From: Collimonas antrihumi
GTDB lineage: Bacteria > Pseudomonadota > Gammaproteobacteria > Burkholderiales > Burkholderiaceae_D
NCBI RefSeq assembly: GCF_018304965.1
Contig: NZ_JAGQED010000001.1
Coordinates: 372,001-436,000 of the forward strand
DNA: 64,000 bases
Direction: 5' to 3'
Shown here: in pieces, positions 1 to 7,801 of the stretch
Position numbering within the stretch: position 1 is the first letter of the stretch
Layout: the number at the start of each line of letters is the position of its first letter
The notes under the pieces: generated by a model
What the model was told of the DNA's origin: nothing
The model's database searches: none
Seen by the model: the letters and a program-made list of their open reading frames with translations, nothing else
Position numbers and translations under genes: made by a program

Positions 1-502
1 TCAGTCGTAATGAATGCGTTATTGCGTGTTGGTCTGCATAAAAGGCCGGAGCCAGCGCCAGCACGATACCGTCAGGAGCCCGGCCGTCGCGCCATTGACG
101 CAGTACCACAGCCAGCCGCGACATGTCCTGCGGCCGATCGACACGCACCCAGATGGCGCCATCGCCGACATGGGCCAAACGGCGATGATTCCCATCAAGG
201 AATAACTCCGCAAGACCATCTCCCACAACCAGCAGCAACGGCATCTGTGTACGCAGGCTGCGCGGCAGGTCGGCGGTGAGTGTCCCCAATTGTCCCAATA
301 TCTCGGCACTGCGCTGCTGCGCGCGCTTGATGCGTGCAGTCCTGAAAGCAACGACGCCGATTGCCGCCACCAAGATCAGCGCCGCCAGCGTCCATTGCAA
401 TCCAGGCGTCAGATTCAGTACGCCCAATACCAGCACGAGCGCAAGCGCGGTTGCCAGCGCCGTTATCGCTCGATAGGGATAACCCAGGCTTAAGTCGTTC
501 AT
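1..502 (-). CDS. T6SS-linked inner-membrane protein, N-terminal part only (runs off window edge)
   Basis: The frame is open from an ATG at 502 to the window edge, about 167 codons, so the product is incomplete. The start overlaps the tssL stop (TAATG), which suggests translational coupling in a tssK-tssL-X operon. Seen: two hydrophobic helices at about residues 13-31 and 36-52, then a basic stretch and a soluble segment. That segment has the layout of the cytosolic region of IcmF/TssM proteins (hydrophobic strand QMPLLLVVGDG, later GIVLALAP) but no P-loop. Because TssL here has no peptidoglycan-binding extension, this gene could supply an OmpA-like anchor further on. That part is inference. 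It could also be a second IcmF-like protein; the missing C-terminus would decide. Confidence 0.6.
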   Translation of the reverse strand, partial: MNDLSLGYPYRAITALATALALVLVLGVLNLTPGLQWTLAALILVAAIGVVAFRTARIKRAQQRSAEILGQLGTLTADLPRSLRTQMPLLLVVGDGLAELFLDGNHRRLAHVGDGAIWVRVDRPQDMSRLAVVLRQWRDGRAPDGIVLALAPAFYADQHAITHSLRL

Positions 503-1182
503 TACGGCTTTTGCTGCAACAGATGGGACAATTGCAGATCAAGCGACTGGCCGAGCAACAGGTAAAGCAACAACGTGGCCACCGCGGCAAATCCGGCCAA
601 GGCCCAGGGCGATAGCCGATACAGCCAATCCAGGGGTCTGGTGCGTGAGGTGTCGATAATCAAGCGTTGATCGGACATCGGGCGCAGTTTGGCGATCTGC
701 GCATCCAGGGCTGCCATTAAAGCGGTGCGTTCGTCGTTTCCGGTGCGCGCATAGCGCCCCTTGAAACCTAAGCCCAAGATGGTGCTGTAGCACTCCAGCA
801 GTTCGAGATTGGGCGGTGTTTCGCGCATCCGGGCTGCGATACGTTCGTAAATCCGCTCGCCGGCGTCATGATTCTGAAATCGCTCCACTTGCAGCGGTTC
901 TGCATCCCATTCCGATTTTTTTTCGACGGGCAGATGACGCAACACCATTTCGTCGAGCAAGCCGCATTGCGCATAGAGCGCATCTTGTTTGACATCGATG
1001 GCAACCTGCTGTCGTCCCAGCACTTCCTCAAAGGAGGCGACCAATTGCTGGCAGTCCTCGCGCAGCACTTCGATAGAGTCCGGTGTCGCACGTTGCGCCA
1101 GCAAGGAAACCTCCAGAGCGGTGTCGCGCAACAAAGCGCGTATGGAAACGGCGGAAGTGGCGGTCGAAGTCGAAGAGGTCAT
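502..1182 (-). CDS. tssL: T6SS membrane-complex protein TssL (DotU/ImpK family)
   Basis: 226 aa. TssL forms the T6SS trans-envelope complex with TssM and TssJ and links it to the baseplate. The cytosolic DotU domain covers about residues 10-180, with the family signature QCGLLDEMVL near residue 70 and the ECYSTILGLGFKGRY block near residue 130. One transmembrane helix lies near the C-terminus (about 190-210), followed by only about a dozen residues. It is therefore the short form, without the OmpA-like peptidoglycan-binding domain that some TssL proteins carry. The ATG overlaps the tssK stop by 4 bp (ATGA) and the downstream membrane gene starts on its stop codon, so the three are one translationally coupled unit. 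Confidence 0.93.
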   Translation of the reverse strand: MTSSTSTATSAVSIRALLRDTALEVSLLAQRATPDSIEVLREDCQQLVASFEEVLGRQQVAIDVKQDALYAQCGLLDEMVLRHLPVEKKSEWDAEPLQVERFQNHDAGERIYERIAARMRETPPNLELLECYSTILGLGFKGRYARTGNDERTALMAALDAQIAKLRPMSDQRLIIDTSRTRPLDWLYRLSPWALAGFAAVATLLLYLLLGQSLDLQLSHLLQQKP

Positions 1183-2528
1183 GATGTGAGTACCGCAAAC
1201 AGTTCAAGCGAGGCGTCAGGCACTGATGACGGCAGGTAGATCTGGCACGCGCGTGCGGCCAGCATCCGGGCATGGGCCGGGTCGCTGGTGTCGAGCGCAA
1301 AATATTGGTTTTCCAGGCGGATCGGGATCGCTGCTGGCACCCGTTGCACCGCCCGCAGAGGAATCCCGGCCAGTGCGGCGTTGACAATGTGCTCGATATC
1401 GTCAGGACTGCCGATCTTGCACAGCTTCGGAATGTGTTCGATCAGCTGCAAGGCGGGCAACGCCGCATGTACCGACAAGTAATAGTCGGCGCCGTCCAGC
1501 AAGCGCTCGTCCTTGAACTGGCCGCTCCAGATGCTTGGGCTCTTTTGTGTCAGTCCGATCGGAATCACGCGTGACGGAATGATGGCGTCGAGCAACTCTC
1601 GAATCAGCGACTCCAGCTTGCTGAAAACTTGTTCTTGTTGGCCATGGTCGTAAGCAGGTAGCGCCGACAGGGTGGTACCCGTCGAGAATGTCATCAACGC
1701 GCCGGCCAGGCGGGCAAGTACCGCATACAGCTTTTCCGGCGGCTGATTGGGGTGGCTCAGCAGAAACGACAGATCTGGCCAATGGGTATTGATGCAGTGC
1801 AGGAGCCAGAATAGTGAAACGTCGGCAACCCCGAATTCGGCAATCTGATCGACACGTTCGCGGCGCCGGCTCGATAGGGCGGTGCTTTTTGCCAGTAAAA
1901 TATCGGTCAATCGCGCGATACGCTCAGTGTGGCGCGCGTGCGCCGACAGCATCAAGCAAGGCGGCACGTAGCTTCGATCAACCTCGAACTGGCCGTTACC
2001 GGTCCGGGAAATGCGCGCAACCGGACAAACCATATCGTCCGCCTGTACCTCGAAATCGAGCAGCAAATGCACTGCGTGACGTTGCACCGATAGTTCTTCG
2101 ACGCCCTCACCGAATAAATCCGGCACTTTGACGAACTCGCGGAAATAGCGCCGCGGCCGCGCTAGCTTTTCTTCGTCGTAGCGGCAGTTGCCACCTTCGG
2201 CATTGAGCAGCGGCAGGGCGGCGACCACTACCGCACCTTGCAGATCGGCGGGCATATCGCGAGCCAGATCGCGGGCTGGTGGCAACACGTCGGCAATCGA
2301 GGTATCGATGATGGCGCTGTCGGGTAAGCGCAATTTCAGGCTGCTCAATTTCAACCGTCCGGCGGCGAGCGTCTCCTCATCGATTCGTACGTCGACCACG
2401 CCCCAGGCTTCCGCAACAGTCAAAGACGCCAGTTGGCGTCCGCTGAATTGAGACCAGAGTTCTTGCTGCTGGAAATGCTGGGGCGTCAGGATCACGCCTT
2501 CATGCCAGAGTGGTTTGAATGTCCGCAT
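1179..2528 (-). CDS. tssK: T6SS baseplate protein TssK (ImpJ/VasE)
   Basis: 449 aa, the usual length for TssK, the trimeric baseplate protein that joins the TssEFG wedge to the TssLM membrane complex. The N-terminus carries the strongly conserved family motif WHEGVILTPQHFQQQE, and the family-typical C-terminal HIPKLCKIG segment is present. It is the first gene of the minus-strand T6SS unit. An AGGAA ribosome-binding site lies 5-10 bases before the ATG. The 3' end overlaps tssL by 4 bp. Its promoter must lie in the AT-rich region shared with the divergent tssB. A weak match, TTGCAA with 17 bp to TATTTA, is visible on the minus strand around 2550-2580. Confidence 0.95.
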   Translation of the reverse strand: MRTFKPLWHEGVILTPQHFQQQELWSQFSGRQLASLTVAEAWGVVDVRIDEETLAAGRLKLSSLKLRLPDSAIIDTSIADVLPPARDLARDMPADLQGAVVVAALPLLNAEGGNCRYDEEKLARPRRYFREFVKVPDLFGEGVEELSVQRHAVHLLLDFEVQADDMVCPVARISRTGNGQFEVDRSYVPPCLMLSAHARHTERIARLTDILLAKSTALSSRRRERVDQIAEFGVADVSLFWLLHCINTHWPDLSFLLSHPNQPPEKLYAVLARLAGALMTFSTGTTLSALPAYDHGQQEQVFSKLESLIRELLDAIIPSRVIPIGLTQKSPSIWSGQFKDERLLDGADYYLSVHAALPALQLIEHIPKLCKIGSPDDIEHIVNAALAGIPLRAVQRVPAAIPIRLENQYFALDTSDPAHARMLAARACQIYLPSSVPDASLELFAVLTS

Positions 2529-3021
2529 TATTTCCTGTGGGGTATTTAACTAAATATGTCGAAAATTTCTTATTTGCAACAATTGATAATAAAGCATTTA
2601 ATTTAACAATTTGATGTTAATGGGAAGGATTTTTGTGTCTTAAATATTGCCAATTTAAAATAATTTTTCCTGCGTAAATACGCCTCACAAATTCATTCTT
2701 ACTCAGTCAATGGGCGCGTCTTCGATGGATCGAAGTTGTGTTGCCGATAGCATGGTTTGTTGCGGAATATTTCGTGAAGCCTTTGATTTTTCATACAAAA
2801 TATGCGAGAAGGGATATTGTTATTGAATGTTATTCGTTGCGAATTGATCGCGAATCGATATTGATGCGATCAGAATGTTTTATATTTTTAACCACAAAGT
2901 TACTTGTTGTCTAGATAATTATTATTTTTATCATATTTAACAATTTCCATTTGACATTCGTTTTCATTTTGACATCTAATGACCATTTCTTCGATGTGTT
3001 TTACTTCTCACAGGAGGCAAG
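2529..3021. promoter_or_regulatory. AT-rich divergent control region between tssK and tssB
   Basis: About 490 bp without a credible gene, clearly richer in A+T than its neighbours. It must hold the promoters of both T6SS transcription units. Visible pieces are a strong ribosome-binding site AGGAGG at 3012-3017 for tssB, a TTGACA hexamer at 2951-2956 with only a poor -10 partner, and the inverted repeats at 2832-2872 listed separately. I see no sigma-54 -24/-12 element. AT-rich DNA of this kind is a common target of H-NS/MvaT-like silencers, but that is inference. Confidence 0.6.
2832..2872. promoter_or_regulatory. Two adjacent inverted repeats upstream of tssB (candidate operator)
   Basis: Two perfect dyads abut each other. 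The first is ATTCG-TTG-CGAAT (2832-2844). The second is TGATCGC (2845-2851) pairing with GCGATCA (2866-2872) around a 14-base core that itself contains ATCGAT. Dyads of this type in a divergent promoter region are typical of dimeric repressor or activator sites. No regulator gene is adjacent in the window, so the binding protein is unknown. Confidence 0.35.
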
Positions 3022-3534
3022 ATGGCCGAAAGTTTTCAACGGGAAATCCCCAAAGCGCGGGTAAATATTTCCCTCGATTTACACACCGGCGGGGCGCAAA
3101 AGCGCGTCGAACTACCGCTAAAACTGCTGGTGATGGGTGACTACAGTGCCGGTAAGGAAAGCGCGCCCCTTGCCGAGCGCAAGAAGGTCAACATCAACAA
3201 GAACAACTTCGATTCGGTACTGGCCGACATCAATCCTGAAGCCAGGATCGCTGCCGAGAACACCCTGGCCGGCGACGGTTCAGAGATGAGCGTTGCGCTC
3301 AATTTCAAGTCGATGAAAGATTTTTCGCCGGAAAGTGTGGCGCGTCAGATTCCTGAATTGCAGGCGCTGATGGCGATGCGCAATCTGCTGCGCGACCTGA
3401 AATCGAACCTGCTCGACAACGGCGAATTCCGCCGCGAACTCGAAAAAATCCTCAAGGACGACAAGCTTTCCGGCAGCCTGCGCGCCGATCTGGGACGCAT
3501 CGCATCGATCGAGATGCAACCCGGCCATGGTTAA
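3022..3534 (+). CDS. tssB: T6SS contractile sheath small subunit TssB (VipA/ImpB)
   Basis: 170 aa, typical for TssB, which assembles with TssC into the contractile sheath around the Hcp tube. The family hallmarks are visible: the N-terminal block ARVNISLDLHTGGAQKRVELPLK, LLVMGDYS near residue 50 and the SVARQIPELQALMAMRNLLRDLKS stretch near residue 115. The start is fixed by AGGAGG 5 bases upstream. It is the first gene of the plus-strand T6SS unit, 39 bp before tssC. Confidence 0.97.
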   Translation: MAESFQREIPKARVNISLDLHTGGAQKRVELPLKLLVMGDYSAGKESAPLAERKKVNINKNNFDSVLADINPEARIAAENTLAGDGSEMSVALNFKSMKDFSPESVARQIPELQALMAMRNLLRDLKSNLLDNGEFRRELEKILKDDKLSGSLRADLGRIASIEMQPGHG

Positions 3535-3573
3535 GCCGACGGCTCATTTGGATAACTGATAAAAGGTAACGAC

Positions 3574-5118
3574 ATGTCTGCAAACGAACCGCAAAAAGCA
3601 AGCGCCGCCACGGCGAAAGAAACCGTCGTTCTCGCAAATCGTAGCGTCTACGAATCCCTGTGCGACAAAATCAACCTGAAGCCGATCGACAAGGCGCGTC
3701 CGCTGGAAGCCTTCCAGGACAACGATGTCCTGTCAGAATCGCCGGCGGATGAACGCATGGCCCGCGCGGTCAGCGTGTTCCTCAACATGGTGGCGGACGC
3801 CAGCAAGAAAGTCGATCGCCTCGACAAGACCCTGCTCGATTTTCATATTGACCATCTGGATCAGCAGATCAGCCGGCAGCTGGATGCAGTGATGCACTCA
3901 CCGCAATTCCAGCAAATCGAATCAGCCTGGCGCGGTCTGCGTTTCCTGGTCGACCGCACCGATTTCCGCAAGAACGTCAAGATCGAAGTGCTGGACGTGT
4001 CGAAGGATGCGTTGCACCAGGATTTCGAAGATACCCCGGAAGTCATCCAGAGCGGGCTGTATCGCCACACCTACATCCAGGAATACGACACCCCCGGCGG
4101 CGAGCCGATCGGCTCCATCATTTCCAACTATGAGTTCAGCAATTCGCCGCAAGACATGGCCTTGCTGCGCAACGTATCCAAGGTGGCCGCTGCGGCGCAC
4201 ATGCCGTTCGTCGGTTCCGTCGGGCCGGCCTTCTTCGGCAAGGAAACCATGGAAGAAGTAGCGGCGATTCAAGATATCGCCAACTATTTCGACCGCGCCG
4301 AATACATCAAATGGAAAAGCTTCCGCGATACCGATGACGCGCGGTATGTCGGCCTGACCATGCCACGCGTGCTTGGCCGTCTGCCGTATGGTCCAGACAC
4401 CGTGCCGGTGCGTGCCTTCAACTACCAGGAAGCCGTCAAGGGACCGGATCACAGCCGCTATCTGTGGGTCAATGCGTCGTTTGCCTTCGCCGCCAACATG
4501 GTCGGCAGTTTTATCAAGAACGGCTGGTGCGTGCAGATCCGTGGTCCGCAAGCCGGCGGCAAGGTCGAAGATTTGCCGGTCCACCTATACGACCTCGGCA
4601 CCGGCTACCAGCCGAAGATCCCGACCGAAGTCCTGATCCCGGAAACGCGCGAGTTTGAATTCGCCAACCTGGGTTTCATTCCGCTGTCGTTCTACAAGAA
4701 CCACGACTTCGCCTGTTTCTTCTCGGCTAACTCGTCGCAAAAGGCTGCGCTATACGACACCAAGGAAGCCACTGCCAACAGCCGCATCAATGCGCGCCTG
4801 CCATACATTTTCCTGCTGTCACGCATCGCCCATTACCTGAAGCTGATCCAGCGCGAAAACATCGGCACCACCAAGGATCGCCGCCTGCTGGAGATCGAGC
4901 TGAATAACTGGATCAAGAATCTCGTTACCGAGATGACCGATCCGGGCGACGATCTGCAAGCCTCGCATCCGCTGCGTGAAGCCAACGTGACCGTGGAAGA
5001 TATTGAAGACAATCCCGGCTTCTTCCGCATCAAGCTGTTCATCGTGCCGCACTTCCAGGTCGAAGGTATGGACATCGGCTTGTCGCTGGTGTCGCAGATG
5101 CCTAAAGCCAAGTCCTGA
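3574..5118 (+). CDS. tssC: T6SS contractile sheath large subunit TssC (VipB/ImpC)
   Basis: 514 aa, full length for the EvpB/VipB family. TssC is the main sheath subunit and carries the ClpV-accessible surface once the sheath contracts. Recognisable blocks include QIESAWRGLRFLVDRTDF, PFVGSVGPAFFG and the C-terminal DNPGFFRIKLFIVPHFQVEGMDIGLSLV. An AAAGGT ribosome-binding site precedes the ATG. The next gene is vgrG after 118 bp. In many T6SS loci hcp and tssE follow tssC, but neither is here. Confidence 0.97.
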   Translation: MSANEPQKASAATAKETVVLANRSVYESLCDKINLKPIDKARPLEAFQDNDVLSESPADERMARAVSVFLNMVADASKKVDRLDKTLLDFHIDHLDQQISRQLDAVMHSPQFQQIESAWRGLRFLVDRTDFRKNVKIEVLDVSKDALHQDFEDTPEVIQSGLYRHTYIQEYDTPGGEPIGSIISNYEFSNSPQDMALLRNVSKVAAAAHMPFVGSVGPAFFGKETMEEVAAIQDIANYFDRAEYIKWKSFRDTDDARYVGLTMPRVLGRLPYGPDTVPVRAFNYQEAVKGPDHSRYLWVNASFAFAANMVGSFIKNGWCVQIRGPQAGGKVEDLPVHLYDLGTGYQPKIPTEVLIPETREFEFANLGFIPLSFYKNHDFACFFSANSSQKAALYDTKEATANSRINARLPYIFLLSRIAHYLKLIQRENIGTTKDRRLLEIELNNWIKNLVTEMTDPGDDLQASHPLREANVTVEDIEDNPGFFRIKLFIVPHFQVEGMDIGLSLVSQMPKAKS

Positions 5119-5236
5119 CGGAGGCTGATGGATTGGGCGATATGTCTCGTGAATGAGGCGTGTCGCTCGTTTTTCCCTCAAAAAAAGTAAGAAAGCGCAT
5201 TCGAGAGACACGGCTGCGCGCATCAGGGAGTAATGC

Positions 5237-7720
5237 ATGAATCTGATTGATATCGCGTCATCACTGACATCCGGCGTGTTGCAGCCTTATAAGCTCGAAG
5301 TGCGGCGTGCCGGCGTTCTTGCCAAAGAGCTTAGCGTTGTCGGTTTTGAAGGCACGGAAGAATTGGGCCAGCCCAACCGCTTTGTCATTCGCTTGACCCA
5401 TCCACTTCCTGATTTGCCGCGTGCCAGCTTCCTCGGTATGCCGGCCGTATTTTCGATTAATCCACCAGCCTTGCCCGGGCTGCCGAATTTAGGCGCCGGC
5501 CGCAAGATTCAGGGCGTCATCACCGGTTTCCACCAGATCGACAGCAGCAAAGACGTCACTACCTATCAAGTGATTCTTGAGTCGCGCCTGGCCCTGTTGG
5601 GCAACGTCAAGCGTTGCCGCCTGTTCCTGGAGCAGACTTTCCCGCAGATCATCGAAAGCATCCTGCGCGAACACGGCTTTGCCGGCGACAACAGCAATTT
5701 CAGCTTTACCTTATTGCGCCAATACGAGAAACGTCCGATCGTTACTCAGTGGCACGAATCCGATCTGGCATTCATTCAGCGGCTGTGCCGCCGTAGTGGA
5801 ATCTGGTTCAGGATCGATGCCGGCGAGTGGGGCGAGGTCGTGCATTTCGGCGATGATTTCACCCATTACCGGCGTCAACCAGCCTTGACCGCGCCGATGA
5901 GCGCGCATGCCGGGCTGGAAAGCGTCGGCGCTGAAGCGGTGCAGGCGCTCGAAACGCATACCACCGGCATTTCGGAATCGATTGTCGTCAGAGACTACAA
6001 CCGCTTGGCCGCACCGGCAACGATTGAAACTGAAATCAATCTGGCGCGTAACGACAAAGGCACCTACGGTCAATCGTATTCCTGGGGCACGCTGCATCTG
6101 GATGCCGAGCAGGCAGAGTGGGAAGGGCGCTTGCGCCACGAAGCCGCGTTGTCGGCACAAATCGTCTATCTGGGTAAAAGCAATGTACTGGGCCTGACAC
6201 CGGGTGCGGTATTCCGGATGTCCAACAAAATCCTGCCGGATGCGGAATATGGCCAGTTGATCATCAAAGTCACGCACCATGGCGCGCGGGATACCGCGTA
6301 TCACAACAGCTACACCGCGATTCCTTCGGGCCGGATATATCGACTGCCGCTCAATGAAGCGGACTGGCCGAAAATCGCCGGCACCGTCAGCGCCCGCATC
6401 GCCACCCCGAACCGTTACCCGTACGCCTACATGAACCAGGATGGCGATTACATGGTGCAGTTCGACTTTGATCGTGATCCACGGACGGCTGGTCTGAACA
6501 GTTGCTGGATGCGGCTGGCGAAGCCTTTTGCGGGAAGCCGGCAGACGGGTTTCCATTTTCCGTTATTGGACGGTACCGAGGTTGCCGTGGGGTTTCACGA
6601 TGGGGATCCGGATCGGCCGTACATTTCCCATGCAATGCATGACAGCCAGAACAGCGATCTGATCACCAATCAGAAACGCTGGATGAGCAGGAATGAAATC
6701 CGGACGCAAAGCAACAACAAGCTACGGCTGGAAGATTGGGACGGCGAAGAGCACGTCAAGCTGGCCACCGAATACGGCAAGAGCCAATTGAATCTTGGAC
6801 ATCTGGTTGATTCCAAGAGGAAAAAACGTGGCGAAGGCCTGGAAATCCGCACCGATTTGCATGCGAGTGTCCGTGGCGGCAAGGGATTATTCTTGTCCGC
6901 CGATGCACAACCAAAGGCCAACGGCCAACAGCTGGATATGTCGGAAGCTAAAATCCAACTCGATGAGGCGCTGACTTTGATGCAGTCTTTATCGGAGGCC
7001 GCGCGGGTTGCGCAAGTCCATATCGCTGAAATAGACAAACAGAAGCAATTGCTGGAGAGCCGGCTGGATCAATTGCAACAGGCGGTTCTGCTGGCAAGTG
7101 CCCCTGCTGGCATGGCTTTCACCAGTGGTCAACACTTGCAACTCGCTGCGCAAGGCAATTTGATTGCCAGTGCGAGAGGAAATGCCGATATCGGCGTGCT
7201 GAAGAAATTCACCGTGTCGGCTGGAGAGGCCGTGTCTCTTTTTGCCCAGAAACTCGGGATGAAGCTATTCGCAGGCAAGGGAAAAGTTGAAATTCAAGCG
7301 CAGAGCGACGACATGAGTCTCCTGTCGAACAAGAATATGACCATAACCAGCGTCAATGGCCGCGTCACGATTGAGGCCAAGGAAGAACTCTTGCTCAAGT
7401 GCGGCGGATCGTATTTCAGGATGTCGGCGACCGGTATTGAAGACGGTACGCGTGGTGATCGGGTCGTTAAGTCTGCGTCGTTCCGGCGCCAGGGACCGAG
7501 TTCGCTGGCGGAAACTATGAACAGTTGGAAGCATGCGCCGCTTGACGAAGAGTTCACTATGGCATGGCCGCACGACAGTAGCCCAGTTCGCAATCGGACA
7601 TTTTCCATCGTCCGCGATGATGGCAGTGTGATTTGCGGAGCAACTGACGGGGAAGGTAGAACAGGACTGCAGAAAATGCTCTTTACCGAGGCGGTGCGGT
7701 TACGTATTGATCCTGAGTAA
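5237..7720 (+). CDS. vgrG: T6SS spike protein VgrG (TssI) with C-terminal extension
   Basis: 827 aa. VgrG trimers form the puncturing spike and carry effectors. Domains in order: gp27-like base (about 20-370), gp5-like OB fold (about 378-470, containing DGDYMVQFDFDRDPR and LLDGTEVAVGFHDGDPDRP), the SRNEIRTQSNNKLRLED conserved segment (about 485-500), a helical insert, a repetitive beta-helix of DUF2345 type (about 600-760) and a last segment of about 59 residues (769-827) that reads like a small beta-sandwich. Such transthyretin-like tails load Tle lipases in some VgrGs (known for EAEC VgrG1). A lipase effector gene lies directly downstream, so this VgrG is its likely carrier. AGGGAG precedes the ATG. 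Confidence 0.95.
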   Translation: MNLIDIASSLTSGVLQPYKLEVRRAGVLAKELSVVGFEGTEELGQPNRFVIRLTHPLPDLPRASFLGMPAVFSINPPALPGLPNLGAGRKIQGVITGFHQIDSSKDVTTYQVILESRLALLGNVKRCRLFLEQTFPQIIESILREHGFAGDNSNFSFTLLRQYEKRPIVTQWHESDLAFIQRLCRRSGIWFRIDAGEWGEVVHFGDDFTHYRRQPALTAPMSAHAGLESVGAEAVQALETHTTGISESIVVRDYNRLAAPATIETEINLARNDKGTYGQSYSWGTLHLDAEQAEWEGRLRHEAALSAQIVYLGKSNVLGLTPGAVFRMSNKILPDAEYGQLIIKVTHHGARDTAYHNSYTAIPSGRIYRLPLNEADWPKIAGTVSARIATPNRYPYAYMNQDGDYMVQFDFDRDPRTAGLNSCWMRLAKPFAGSRQTGFHFPLLDGTEVAVGFHDGDPDRPYISHAMHDSQNSDLITNQKRWMSRNEIRTQSNNKLRLEDWDGEEHVKLATEYGKSQLNLGHLVDSKRKKRGEGLEIRTDLHASVRGGKGLFLSADAQPKANGQQLDMSEAKIQLDEALTLMQSLSEAARVAQVHIAEIDKQKQLLESRLDQLQQAVLLASAPAGMAFTSGQHLQLAAQGNLIASARGNADIGVLKKFTVSAGEAVSLFAQKLGMKLFAGKGKVEIQAQSDDMSLLSNKNMTITSVNGRVTIEAKEELLLKCGGSYFRMSATGIEDGTRGDRVVKSASFRRQGPSSLAETMNSWKHAPLDEEFTMAWPHDSSPVRNRTFSIVRDDGSVICGATDGEGRTGLQKMLFTEAVRLRIDPE

Positions 7721-7801
7721 TCCGCCATTGAACGGATGCAAAACATAGTGTCGTCCAATCCCTCATCTTGTAATCGTGCATAAGAACCGGAGCAATTCAG
7801 C

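Noticed and set aside
2529-3021. Sigma-54 promoter for the T6SS operons
   Set aside because: No GG-N10-GC element with the right context was visible on either strand.
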